NCBI GenBank assembly: GCA_024449915.1
Contig: JAMZAV010001303.1
Location: 149,687-213,686 of the forward strand
Length of the DNA: 64,000 bases
Source: Sweltsa coloradensis
Lineage: Eukaryota; Arthropoda; Insecta; Plecoptera; Chloroperlidae
Direction: 5' to 3'
Position numbers and translations under genes: made by a program. Positions 46,696 through 59,158 of this stretch are shown piece by piece (positions within the stretch are counted from its first letter, which is position 1; each line of letters starts with the position of its first letter). The notes below the pieces were generated by a model. The model made no database searches. It saw only the letters and a program-made list of their open reading frames with translations, and was not told where the DNA came from.

Positions 46696-49600
46696 GTCCG
46701 TGTTTCTCTGTGTCCTCACACTGTGTCCTGAGTGTCCCTTTTGTCGCTGTGTCCCTGTGTCCCTGTGTCTCTGTGTCCCTGTGTTTCTGTATCTCTGTGT
46801 CTCTGTGTCTCTGTGTCCTCTTTTTTCTGTGTCCCTAATTCCCTGTTTCTCTGGTCCTTTGTGTTCTCTGTGTCTCTGTGTCCCTATGTCTCTGTGTCTC
46901 GTGTCTTTGTGTCCCTGTGTCTCTGTGTCCTCTGTGTCTCTGTGTCTCTGTGTCCCTTGTCCTTTGTGTCTTTGTGTCTTTGTGTCTTTGTGTCTTTGTG
47001 TCTTTGTGTCTTTGTATTCTCTGTGTTTTGTGTCTCTGGTATCTGTGTCTTTGTGCTCTGTGTCCCTGTTCCTCTGTGTCTCTGTGTCCCTGTGTCTCTG
47101 TTTCCCTGTGTCCCGTGTCTCTGTGTCTCTGGTCCTCTCTCCTTGTGTTTTGTCTGTTGTCCAAGTCCTTGTGTTTGTATGTTGTCCATGTTCTTGGGTT
47201 TGTGTGGTGTACATGTCCATGTGTTTTGATGTTTTTCCATGTCTTATGCGTTTTGTGTTGCCCCATGTCCGATGTGTTTTGTTTTTTTTTCCATGTCCTG
47301 TACTAGTTATGTGTTGTCCATGTCCTTGTGTTTTTTGTGTTGTCCCAATCCTTGTGTTTGTGTGGTGTCGCATGTCCTTGTGTTTGTCTGTTTGTCCAAT
47401 GTCGTTGTGTTTTGTGGTGTTGTCCACGGCATTTTGTTTGTGTGTTGTCCAGTCCTTGTGTTTGTGTTTTTGATCCATGTCTTTGGGTTTTTGGTGTTCT
47501 CCAATGTCTTGTGGTATCCATGTCATTGTGTTGTCCCTGTCCTTGTGTTTGTGTTGCTGGTCCAAGTCCTGTGTGTTGTGGTGCTGTCCAAGTCCTTGTG
47601 TTTGTGTGTTATCCATGTCTATGTTTTTGTTTGTTGTCCATGTCCTGTTTTGTGTGATGTCAATGTCCTTGTGTTTGTGTGTTCGTCCATGTCCTTGTGT
47701 TGTGTATATTGTCCTTGTGTTTGTGTTTGTGTGTTTGTCCATTCTCCTGTGATTGGTGTTTGTCCCTGTCCATGTGTTTTGTGTGTTTTCCTGTCTATGT
47801 TTTTTGTTTTTGTCCATGTCCTTGGCATTTGTAAGTGTCAGTCCGAGTGGGGGGTGTTTGTGTGTTGTCCATGTCCTTATGGTTTGTGTGTTTTGTCCAT
47901 GTACAATGTGTTTTGTTATCCATGACATTGCGTTGTGGTTTGTCCTGTTTCTGTGTTTGTGTGTTTGTGTATGTCCATGCGTTTCTGTGTTGTCCTGTCT
48001 AATGTGTTTTGTCTGTGTGTCCATTCCCCATTGTGTTTGTGTGTTTGTCCAAGTCATTGTGTTTGTGTGCTGTCCATGCCCTTGTGTTTGTGTGTTGTCG
48101 ATGTCTTTTTGTTTGTATGTTGTTTATGTCCTTGTGGTTTTGTTATGGTGTACATCGTCCTAGTATATTGTTGTGTTCTCTTTCCTTGCATTTGTGTGTT
48201 GTCCATGTCCATGTGTTTGTGTGTTGTTCCATGTTTTTTGCGTTTGTGTTTTTGTATATGTCCTTTTGTTTTGTGTGTTTTGTCCATTCTTTGTGTTATG
48301 TGTTGTCCATGTCCTTGTGTTTGTGATGCGTCCAGCTCCTTGTGTTTATGTTTTTGTCCATGGTTCTTGTGTTTGAAGGGGTTCTCCAGTCCTTGTGTTT
48401 GTGTGTTGTTCATGTCATTGTGTTTGTGTGTTGTCCTTGTTCCATGGTGTTTTTGTGTTGTCCATCCTTGTGTTTTTGGTAGTCATGTCCCTGTGTTTTT
48501 GTGTTTGTCCATGGAGGAGTGCGCCTGTTTTTTGGGTTGTCCAATGTTCAAGGTGATGATGTGGTGTTTTGTCCTTTTGTTCGTGCCTTGGTTCCATGTC
48601 CATGTGCTTGTGTGATGTCCATGTCCCTGTGTTTGTGTAATTTCAATGTCCTTGTTTTTGTGTGTTGTCCATGTCCATGTTGTTGTCCTGTTTTTGTGTG
48701 TGTGTTGTCCATGTCGCTTGTGTTTGTGTGTTGTCCTTGTCCCTTGTGTTTGTATTGTTGTCCATGTCCTTGTGTTTGTATGTTGTCCAAGGATTTGTGT
48801 TTGTGTGTAGTCCATTCCATTTTTTTTTGTTTTGTCCATGTTTATGCTTCGTGGTGTTGTCCATGTCCTTGCATTTTGTGTGTGTCCCATATTCATGTGG
48901 TTTTGTGTGTTGGTCCATGGTCTATGCGTTTGTGTGTTTTTTCCACTGTCCATTTATTTGTGTGAGTCCATTCCTTGTGTTTTGTCGTGATGTCCATGTC
49001 CCTGTGTTTGTGTAATGTCAATGTCCTTGTTTTTGTGTGTTGTCCATGTCCATGTCCATGTGTTGTCCATGTACATGTGTTTGTGTGTTGTCGCATGACT
49101 CTTGCGATTATGTTAAGTCAATTCCTTTGTATTGTTTCATGTCCATGTCCCATGTGTTTGTGTGTCGTCCCCATGTTCCATTTGTTTGTGTATGTCCTTT
49201 CCCTGTGGTTTGTGTTATGTCAATGTTTTTGTTTTTTTGTGTTTCCCATGTCCTTGTGTTTGGTGTGTTGTTTATGTCCTGTGTTTGTTGTTGTCTTACC
49301 CTTGAGTTTGGATTTGTTGTCCATGTCCATGTGTTTCTGTGTTGTCCAGTCCTTGCGAATTGTGTGCTGTCCATGCCATTGTGTTTGTGTGTTATCCATG
49401 TCTATGTGTTTGTGTGTTGTCCCATGTCCTTGTGTTTGTGTGTTGTCCATGTCTATGTTTTGTGTGTTGTCCATGTCCCATGTATTTTGTGTGATAGTCC
49501 CATGTCCTTTGTGTTTGTGTGTTGTCCAATTCCTTGTTTTTTTGTAATGTCAATGCCTTGGTTTTTGTGTGTTTGTCAATATCCATGTGTTTTTGTGTTG

Positions 49601-50469
49601 TCCATGTCCAGGTGATTGTGTGTTGTCCATGTCCTTTTGATTGGGCATGTCCCTGTCCTGTGTTTGTGTTTATGTCATGTACTTGTTTTTGTGTGTTGTC
49701 CTGTCCTTGTATTTTGCGTGTTGTGTCAAGTCCTTTGTTTGTGTGTTATCGAAGTCCTTGTGTTTTTGTGTTTGTCCATGTCCTTGTTTTTTGTGTGTTG
49801 TTGAAGTCCTTGTTTTGTTAGGTTGTCCATGTCCTTGTTTTAGTGGGTTGTCCATGTACAGTGTTTGTGTGTTTCATGTCCATGTTTTCTGTGTTGTCCT
49901 GTCCTTGTTTGTGTGTTATCAGTCTTGTGTTTGTGTGGTGTTCATAGGTCCTTGTTTGTGTGTTATCATCCATGTCATTGTCTTAGTGTGTTGTCCATGT
50001 CCTTGTGTTTGTGTGTTGTCCATGTCCTTGTCCCTTGTATGTTGTTGCATGTCCTTGTGTTTAATGTGTCCAGGGATTTTGTGTTGTGTTTAGTCCTGTT
50101 CTTTGTGTTTGTGTGTGTCCATGTCCATGTGATTGTGTGTTTGTCCCTGTCCCATGGTGGTTTGTGTGCTGTCCTGGTCTATGTTTTTGTTGTTGTCCAT
50201 GTCCCCTTGCATTTGTAGTTTGTCCTGTCGATGTGTTATGTTTGTGTGTTGTCCATGTACATGTGTTTGTGTTATCCATGACCTTGCGTTTTGTGTGTTG
50301 TCCATGTTTATGTGTTTGTGTGTTGTCCATGTCCATGCGTTTGTGTGTTGTCCATGTCCATGTATTTGTGTGATGTCTATGTACTTGTGTTTGTGTGTTG
50401 TCCAAGTCCTTGTGTTTTTGTGTAGTCCATGTCCCTGTGTTTGTGTGTTGTCCATGTCCATGTGTTTTT

Positions 50470-50498
50470 GGGGGAGGGGGGGGGGGGAGGGGGGGGTG
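50470..50498 (+). other. G-tract inside the 25-bp array
   Basis: G runs of 5, 12 and 8 separated by single A residues replace a unit of the array. Confidence 0.6.
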
Positions 50499-51231
50499 TA
50501 AAATTTCTTGCGTTTTGTGTGCTGTTCATGTGCTTTGTGGTTTCTGAGTTTTCCCTGTCATCGTTATGTGTGTTGTCCAGTCCTTGTGTTTATGTGTTTG
50601 TTCAATGTCCTTGTGTTTTGTGTGTTGTCAATGTCTTTGTTGGTTTTGTGTTTTCCCTGTCTTTGTTTTTGTGTGTGTTCCAAAGTCCCTTGTGTTTGTG
50701 TGTGTAACAAGTTTATGTGTTTGTGTGTTGTCCATGACCTTGTGTTTGTGTGTTGTCAAAGTCCATGTTTAGTCTGTTGTCCAGTAAATGTTTTGTGCGT
50801 TTCTATGTCCTGTGATTGTGGTGTTTGTCCATGTCCTTTTGTTCGTGTCTTTGTCCATGTCCATGTGTTTGTGTTGTCCATGTCCATGTGTTTGTGTGTT
50901 GTCCGATGTCCTTATTTTTTGTGTGTTGTTTTATTATTCTTGTGTTGTGTGGGTCCGTGTCCTTAGATTTGTTGTGTTTTCCAGTCATTTGATTGTGTGT
51001 TGTCCAAGTCCTTATGTTTGTGTGCTGTCCTTGTCCATGGTGTTTTTGTGTTGTCCAAGTTCATGTTTGTGTGTGTTGTCCATGTCCTGTGTTTTGTGTG
51101 TTTTTCCATGTTCTTTTGTGTTTCTGTGATGTCATAGACAGTGTGTTTTGTGTTGTCGCAGGACTGTGCTTTTTGAAATGTTGTCCATGTCCATAGTTTT
51201 TTTGGTTTTTTTTTTTGTGTTCTCATTTTCT

Positions 51232-51254
51232 GGGGGAGAGGGGGGGGGGAGGCG
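51232..51254 (+). other. G-tract inside the 25-bp array
   Basis: The block GGGGGAGA followed by about 10 G, A and GG interrupts the array just after a T-rich spacer. Confidence 0.55.
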
Positions 51255-54200
51255 TTTGTGTGTGCTGTTAATGTCCTTGTGTTTGTTTTGGGTTTTTTTT
51301 ATGATTTGTTTTGGTTTGTTGTCCATGGACCTTGTGTTGTCAAGAGTCCATGTGTTTTGTGTGTTGTCCAAGTCAATGTGGTTTGTGTGTTGTCCATGTC
51401 CATGTGATTGTGTGTTGTCCATGTTCGTTTGTTCTTGTCTTGTCCATGTCCTTGTGTTTGTGTTTTGTCCATGTTCATGTGTTTTGTGTGATGTCCATGT
51501 CCCTGTGTTTGTGTTTTTCAATGTCCCTTGTTTTGTGGGTTGTCCCATGTCCATATGTTTTGTGTTGTCCATGTCTAATGTGTTTGTTTGTTTGTCCATG
51601 TTCATGGGTGTTTCGTGTTGTCCCTGTCTAATGGGGGTTGTCGTATTGTCCATGTCCATGTGTTTGTGTGTTGTCCATGTACATTTTGTTTTGTGTGTTG
51701 TTTATGAGCTTGTGTTGTGTTGGTCCATGTCCTTGTGTTTAAGTGTTGTCCCTGTCCTTTTGTGCTGTGTGTATGTCCATGTCCTTGTGTTTGTGGTGGT
51801 GTCCATGTCCCTTGATTTGTGTGTTGTCCTATGTCCATGTGATTTGTGTGGGTTTTTTCATGTACTGTGTTTGTGTGTCCATGACCTTTGCGTTTGTTGG
51901 TGTTCCATGTCCCTTGTGTTTTGTGTTGTCCCTTTCCCATGTGTTTTGTGTGTGTCCATGTCCCATGCGTTTGCTGTGATGTCCATGTCCATGTGTTTCT
52001 GTGTTTCCATGTCTATGTGTTTGTGGGTTTTTCATTTCCGTGTGTTTGTTTGTTGTCCAGTCCTTGTGTTTGTATGTTGTCCATGCCCTTATGTTTGATG
52101 TGTTGTTTTGTCCATGTGTTTGTGTGTTGTCCATGTTTTGCGTTTGTGGTTTTGGTATATGTCCTTGTGTTTGTGTGTTTGTCCAGGGTCTTGTGTTTTC
52201 GTGTTATCCCGTCCTCTTGTGTTGTGTGTTGTCCATGTCCTTGTGTTTTTTGTGTTGTCCAATCCTTGTTTTTTGTGTAGTCATGTCCAAAAAAAAAAAT
52301 GTGTTTGTGTGTTGTTCGCATGTCCTGTTTTTGTGTTGTCCAGTTAATGTGAATTGTGTGTTGTCCATGTCCTTTTGTTCGTGTCTTGTCCATGTCCATG
52401 TGTTTTGGGTGATGTCCCATGTCCCTGTGTTTGTGTAATGTCAATGTCCTTGTTTTTGTGTTTTGTCCATGTCCATGTGTTGTCCATGTTTTTTGTGTGT
52501 GTGTTGTCCCTGTCCTTGTGTTTGTAGTGTTGTCGATGTACATGTTTTTGTGTGTTGTCCATGTCCATGTGTTTGTGTGTTTGTCCATGACCTTGCGATT
52601 GTGTTTAGTCCATGTGTTTGTGTTTGTGTTTTGTCCATGTCCATGTGTTTTGGTTGTCATGTCAATGTGATTGTGTGTTGTCCATGTCCATTTGTTTGTG
52701 TCATGTCATGTCCTTTTTTTTGTGTGCTGTCGCTGGTCCATTTGTTTTGTTGTTTGTTCGATGTTCCTTTTGTTTTTGTGTTGTCCATGTCCTTTGTGTT
52801 TGGTTGTTGTCCCTGTCTTTTGTCTTTGTGTTGTCCATGTCCTTTTGGTTTTTTGTGTTCGTTTTATTTCCTTGAATTTGTGTTGGTGTCCATGTCCTTG
52901 TTTTTGTGTGTTGTTCAAGTCCTTGTGTTTGTGAGTTTGTCCCCTGTCCTTGTGTTAGGTGTTGTCCAAGTCCTTGTGGTTTGTGTGCTGTCCCCTGTCA
53001 CATGGTTTGTGTGTTGTCCATGTACTGTGTTTGTGTGTATGTCTAGTCCTTGTGGATTGTGTTGTCCAGTCCTGTGTTTTTGTGGAGTTGTCCATGTCCT
53101 TGTGTTAGTGTGTTGTCCATGTCCTTTTGTTTGTGTGATTGTCCATGTCCTTGTGTTTGGTTGTTGTCCTAGTCCTTTTGTCTGTTGTTGTCCATGCCCT
53201 TGTTGTTTCGTGTGGTTGTCCATGTCCTTGTGTTGTTTATATCCATGTGTTTTTTGTGTTGTAAATTTCCTTGCGTTTGTGTGCTGTCATGTTCTTGTGT
53301 TTGTGTGTTGTACAGTTTTATGTATTTGTGTGTTGTCCAAGACCTTGTTTTTGTGTGTTGTCCAAGTCCATGTGGTTTGTGCTGTTGTCCAAGTCATGTG
53401 TTTTAGGTTGTTGTCCATGTCATGTGGTTTCGTGTGTGTCAATGTCCATATGTGTTTGTTGTTGGTCATGTTTTTTGTGTTTGTGTTTTGTCTATGCCTT
53501 GTTTTTTGGTGTTGTCCTGTCTTTGTGTTTTGTGTTTGTCCATATCCTTGTGTTTGTGTGTTTTGTCCATGTCCCCCTTTGTGTTTCTGTGTTGTCCATG
53601 ACCTTGTTTTTTGTTTATTGTCCAGACCTTTTATGTGTGGGTGTTCCCATGTTTCTTGTGTTTGTGTGTTTGATCCTGTTCTTGTGTTTGTGTGTTGTCC
53701 AGTCTTGTGGTTTGTGTGTTGTGCATGTCTTATGTTTGTGTGTTGTCCACGTGCTTGTGTTTGTGTGTTGTCATGTCCCTTGTGTTTTGTGTGTTTGTCC
53801 AAGTCCTTGTGTTTGTAGCTTTGTCTCTGTCCTTGTGTTTTTGTGTGCTGTTATGGTCCTTGTGTTTGTGTTTTGGCTAGTCCGTGTATTGAGGTGTTGT
53901 CCATGTCTTGTGTTTGGTTGTCTATGTCCTTGTGTTTGTGTTTTTTGTCCATGTTCTTGTGTTTGTGTGTTGTCCATGTCCTTGTTTTTGTGTGTTGTTC
54001 AAGTCCTTGTGTTGTGTGTTGTCCAGGTCGTGTGTTAGTGTTTGTCCAATCCCTTGTGTTTGTGTGCTGTCCATGTCATGTGTTTTGTGTTTTTCCATGT
54101 ACTTGGTGTTTGTGTGTTGTCCTAAGTCCTTGTGTTTTGTTAGTTGTCCATGTCCATGTATTTGTGAGTTGCCATGTTCCATAGATGTTTTTGGGTGTGT

Positions 54201-55479
54201 CCCATGTCCATGTGTTTAGTTGTTCCTGTCCATGTTTTTGTGAGTTGTCCCAAGTCCTTGTGTTTTGTGAGGTGTCCATGTCCTTTGTGTTTTAGTTGTT
54301 GGTCCATAGTACTTGGGTTTGTGTCTTGTCCATGTCCTTGTGTTTAGTGTGTTGTCCATGTCCATGTGTTAGTGTGTTGTCTGTCCTGTGTTGTGGTTGA
54401 CATGTCCAGGTGTTTGTGGGTTTTTGTTGTTCCATGGCCTTGTGTTTTGAGTTGTCCTGTCTTGTGTTTTGAGTTGTCCAAAGTCCTTGTGTTTGTGTGC
54501 TGTCCATGTCCATGCTGTCTGTGTGTTGTCGATGTTCCTTTATTTGTGTAGGTTGTCCATCGTGTGTTGGTTGTTGTCCCCTGTCCCTTTTGGTCTGTGT
54601 GTTTCCCATGCCTTGTGTTGTGTGTTATCCATGTCCTTGTGTTGTCCATGTCCTTGTGTTTGTGTGTTGTTTGTGTTCTTGTGTTAAGGTGTTATCCCTG
54701 TCCTTGTGTTTGTGTGTTTTCCATGTCCTTGTGTTTTATGTTGCCGCAATGTCCTTGTGTTTAAATGTTTGTTCCCGGGTTTGTTTTGTGTGTAGTCCCA
54801 TGTTCTTGGTTTGTGTGCTGTCCATGTCCTTGTGTTTGTGTGTTGTTTATGTCCATGTGTTTTTGTGTTGTAAATTTCATTGCGTTTGTGTGCTGTTCAT
54901 GTCCTTGTGTTTTTCTGAGGTTGTCTGTCCCATGTTTTGTGTGTTGTTCAGTCCCTTGTGTTTGTGTGTTGTTCAATGTCCCTTTGTGTGTGTGTGTTTT
55001 CCATGTCGTTGTGTTTTGTGTGTTGTCTATGTCTCTTTTGTTTTGTGTGTTGTCCTGTCTTTGTTTTTGTGTGTTGTCAAAGTCCTTGGTGTTTTGTGTG
55101 TAGTCAAGTTTTATGTATTTCGTGTGTTGTCCATGACTTTGTTTTGTGTGTTGTCAAAAAGTCTCTATGTGTTTAGCTGTTGTCCCAGTCTGTGTTTATG
55201 AGTTGTCTCTGTCCATGTGATTGTGTGTTTGTCCATGTCCTTTTTGTTCGTGTCTTGTCTCATGTCCATGTGTTTGTGTGTTGTCCATGTCTTTATGTTT
55301 GTTTGTTGTCCATGTACATGTGTTTGTGTTTTGTCCATGTTTTTTGTTTGTGTTTTGACCATGTTCTTGTGTTTGTGTGTTGTCAAGTCCTTGTGTTTGT
55401 GTGTTTGTCCCAAGTCTTGTGTTTTGTGTGTATGTCCTGTCCTTGTGTTTTTTTGTGTTGTCATAGTCCTTGTGTTTTT

Positions 55480-55533
55480 GGGGGGGGGGGGGGGCCAAGG
55501 GCCATTTGGTGGGGGGGGGGGGGGGGGGGGGGA
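55480..55533 (+). other. Two long G runs inside the 25-bp array
   Basis: G runs of about 15 and 23 flank CCAAGGGCCATTTGGT. Runs of this length are prone to sequencing and consensus error, so the exact counts are unreliable. Confidence 0.55.
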
Positions 55534-58500
55534 GTGTGTGTCCATGTCCCTTGCAACTTGTGTGTTTGTCCATGTCCATGTGTTTGTGTTTGTCCAATGT
55601 TCTTTGTGTTTCTGTGTTGTCATATACAGGTGTTTTTTGTTGTCCTGTCCATGTTTCTGTGTTGTCCAAGTCTATGTTTTTGTGTGTTGTCCATATGTTT
55701 GTGTGTTGTCCTAGTCCTTGTTATTGTGTTGTGTCCTTGTCATAGTCCATGTCTGTTGTCCATTCCCTCGTGTTTGTGTGTTGTCCAAGTCCTTGTGTTT
55801 GTGTGCTGTCCATGTCCTTGTGTTTGTGTGTTGTATGTCCTGTTTTTTTGTAATTTCATTTCCTTGCGTTTGGTTGTGCTGTTCTTTGTCATCGTGTTTG
55901 TGTGTTTGTCCATGTTCCTGTGTTTGTGTGGTTGTCCCAAGGTCCCTTGGTTTTGTGTGGGTGTCCATGTTCTTTGTGTTTTGTGTGTTGTCCAAGTCCC
56001 TTGTGTTTGTGTGTTGTCCATGTCCTTGTGTTTTTGTGTTGTCAATATACATGTGTTTTTGTGTTGTCATATACATGTGTTTTGTGTTGTCCATGCCCTT
56101 GCTTATTATATATCTATATATTCCTTTGTCTTGTATTTAAATGTAATATTTTGTTTGTGTTCTTGTGTTTGGGTGTTGTCCCTGTCCTTGTCCAATGTCT
56201 GTTTGTCCTTCTTGTGTTTGTGTGTTTGTCCAAGACCTTGTGTTTGTGTGTTGTCCCATGTCCATTTGAGTGTGTGTTTGTTCCCATGTCCTTGTGTTTG
56301 TGTGTTGTCCATGTCTTTGTGTTTGTGTGTGCTGTACATGTCCATGTGTTTTTTGTGTTGTACACGTCCCCATGTGTTTTTGTGTTTTTTCCCATTTATT
56401 TTTAGCGTTTGTGTGTTGTCAATGTCCATGGTGTTTGTGTGTTGTCCCATGGCTTGTGTTTTGTGTGTTGTCCATGTCATTGTGTTTGTGTGCTGTTCAT
56501 GTCCTTGTATTTGTGTGTTTGTCCTGTCCATTGTTTGTGTTGTTTGTCCTATTGCTTGTGGTTTGTGTGTTGATTATGTCGCTTTGTGTTTGTGTGTAGT
56601 CCATGGCCTTGTGTTTGTGTGTTGTCCCTGTCCACGTGTTTTTGTGTTTTTTTGTTCATGTCCATTTTTTTGTGTGTTTTTTCATGTATGTTGTGTTGAT
56701 TGTTTTAATTGTCCTTGTCCTTGTGTTATTGTCCATGCTTATGTGTTATGTGTGTTGTCCATGTTCTTGTGTTTGTGGGTTTGTTTCAAGTTCCTTGTGT
56801 TTGTGTGTTGTCCATGTCCGTGTGTTTGTTTGTGGCTATTCCCTGAGTTGGTGTGTGTCCAAGTCCTTTTGTTTGTGTGCTGTCCCATGTCCTTGTGTTT
56901 TTTGTGTGTTCTTTGTCCATGTGTTTTTGTGTTTTTCTTTCTTGCGTTTGTGTCTGTTCTTGGTCCCTGTTTTTGTGTGTTGTCCCATGTTCTTGTTGTT
57001 CCTTTTTTTTTGGTTGTCCATAACAGTGTTTTTTGTGTTGTCCATGACCTTGCGTTTGTGTTTAGTCCATGTCCTATGTGTTTGTGTGTTGTTCCATTGC
57101 CTTGTGTTTTTGTCTGTTGTCCTAGGTCCTTGTGTTTTTGTGTTGCTATGTCCATGGTGTTTGGTGTTTCATTTCCTTGCGTAGTGTGCTGTTCTTGTCC
57201 TTGTCCTTGTGTGTTGTCCATGTCCATGTTTTTGTGTGTTGTCCATGTCATTGTGTTTGTGTGTTTATCGATGTCCTTTTTTTTGTGTTTGTTTAGGAAT
57301 CTTGTGTTTGGTGTTGTTGTCCTTGTCCTTTGTATTTGTGTGTGTGCATAATCCATGTGTTTGTGTGGTGTCCTTGTCCTTGAAATTTGTGTTGTTGTCC
57401 ACGTCCTTGTTTTTGTGTGTTGTTCAAGTCCATTGATGGTGTGTTGGTCATGTCATGTGTTTGTGTGTTGTCCATGTGCTTGCGTTTGTGTGTGTCCATG
57501 TCCTTTTGTTTGTGTGTTTGTCCCCGTGTCCTTGTGTTCGTTGTTGTCCAAGTCCTTGGGTTTGTGTGTTGTCCCATGTCCATGTTTTGTGTGTTGTCAA
57601 TGTCATGTGTTTTGTGTGTTGTTCCATGTGCTTGCGTTTGTGTGTTGTCCGTTGTGCTTGTGTTGTGTAATGTCGCATGTCCCCTAGTTTTTGTGTGTTG
57701 TCATGTCCTATAGTTTGTGTGTTGTCCACGGCCTTTGTGTTGTGTTTGATTATGTCTCTTGTGTCTGTGTGTTGTCCAAAGGTCCTTGTGTTTGTGTGGT
57801 GTTGTCCGATGTACTTGTGTTTGGTGTGTTGTCAGTCCTTGCGTTTGTGAGTTGTTCATGTCCTTTTGTTTGTGTATTGTCAATGTCCATGTGTTTGTGT
57901 ATTGTCCATTTGCTTGTGTTTGTGTGTTGATTATTCCCTTGAGTTTGTGTGTTGTCCAAGTCCTTGTGTTTGTGTGCTGTCCATGTCCTTGTGTTCCGTA
58001 TGTTGTCCAGTCCTTGTGTTGGGTGTTTCCATGTCCTTGTGTTTGTGTGTTGTCGATGTCCTTTTGTTTGTGTGTTGTTTATGATCTTGTGTTTGTGTGT
58101 TGTCCTGTCCTTGTTTTTTTGTGTGTTGTACACGTCCATTTGTTTTTGTGTTTTCCATTTTCTTGCGTTTGTGAGTTGATTATGTCCTTGTGTTTGTGTG
58201 TTGTCCCCTAGTCCTTGTGTTTGTTTGTTTCCATGGTCCTTGTGTTTGTGTGTTTGTCCATGTCCTTGTGTTTGTGTGTTGTCCATGTCCTTGTTGTTGT
58301 GTGTTGTCCATGTCCTTAGTGAATTGTTTATTGCCTATGTCCATGTGTTTGTGTGTTGACCAAGTCCTTGTGTTTGTATGTTGATTATGTCCTTGTGTTT
58401 GTGTGTAATCAAAGTTCTTGTGTTTGTGTGTAGTACAAGTCCATGTGTTTGTGTGTTGTCCATGTCCACATTTGTGTGTGTTGTTCCCCATGTCCTTGTA

Positions 58501-58911
58501 TTTTGTGTGTTGTCCATTTCTTGTGTTTTTTGTGTGTTGTCCAAGTCCTTGTGTTGTGTTTGCTCATTCCCCTTGTGTTTGTGTTTGTTCTGTCCTTGTG
58601 TTTGTGTGTTGTGTTTGTGTTTGTGTGTTGTTCACGTCCTTGTGTCTGTGTGCTGTCCATGTCCATGTCCTTGTGTGTGTCCCATGTTCCCCCCCCCTTG
58701 TGTTTGTGTGGTTGTCCACTTCCATGTGTTTATATGTTTTGTCCGATTCCTTTGTTTGTGTGTTGTCCATGTGTTCTTTGTGTTGTCCTTCCTTGGCGTT
58801 AGTGTGTTTGTTTGTCCTGTGTTTGTGTGTTGATCCATGTCATGTGTTATGTGTGTTGTCCTTGTCCTTGTGTTTGTGTGTTGTACATGTCCTTGTTATT
58901 GTGTGTTGTCA

Positions 58912-59158
58912 TGTGATAGTTGTGACAGCTGGACTTGGCCCTACGCCATGTTGAGACGTAGGGGTAGAGTCGAGGAGGCTGTGGAACCAGGCTGGACAGA
59001 ATATGGGAAGGCAGTGGTTCTAGAGGTGGGCGTGAATAGGCAGTTGGCTAGAGGTGTGTGAGGATGGACTACGGAATAAATTATGTTATCACATACAATA
59101 AGGCCTATGGGTTCTTTATTTAATAATTACGTCCAGTGTAAGTCCAAAACATAAGACA
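58912..59158 (+). repeat. 5' LTR
   Basis: It starts TGTGATAGTTGTGACAGC and ends ACATAAGACA. It carries AATAAA near 59077 as a possible polyadenylation signal. Against the 3' LTR I count about four substitutions and four single-base deletions, so the substitution divergence is low (about 1.6 percent by eye). Confidence 0.95.

Larger units (their letters stand above)
45976..47138 (+). repeat. (TCTCTGTG)n degenerate 8-bp array
   Basis: The unit TCTCTGTG with TCCCTGTG and TCTTTGTG variants covers this block, interrupted by a C-rich tract (46031-46062) and a G-rich tract (46650-46695). All ORFs in it are Cys/Val/Ser-Leu-rich on the plus strand or His/Arg/Asp/Thr-rich on the minus strand because of the unit, and are not called. 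Confidence 0.9.
47139..58911 (+). repeat. ~11.8-kb degenerate 25-bp minisatellite
   Basis: The unit is TCCATGTCCTTG followed by TGTTTGTGTGTTG. Common variants are TCCAAGTCC, TCCATGTCCATG, a GTAATGTCAATG form and TTTTTGTG. Units are mostly 24-27 bp because single-base gains and losses are frequent, giving roughly 470 copies by length. The plus strand has almost no A outside CCATG/CCAAG. 25 is coprime to 3, so one reading passes through all frames in 75 bp; most variants lack minus-strand stops, which creates many long ORFs (for example 46588-48057 minus and 55180-57351 plus) that I reject as genes. The gypsy element interrupts it at 58912. Confidence 0.95.

Noticed and set aside
46588..48057. 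489-codon minus-strand ORF rich in His, Thr, Gln, Arg and Asp
   Set aside because: It spans the junction of the 8-bp and 25-bp arrays, has no non-repeat sequence, and similar ORFs appear in every frame. Composition explains it.
55180..57351. 723-codon plus-strand ORF rich in Cys, Val, Phe and Leu (looks like a multi-pass membrane protein)
   Set aside because: It lies wholly in the 25-bp array. The hydrophobic Cys/Val pattern is the direct translation of TGTGTT/GTCC words.
47139..58911. CRISPR-like array
   Set aside because: Units are contiguous with no unique spacers, no cas genes are present and the genome is eukaryotic.
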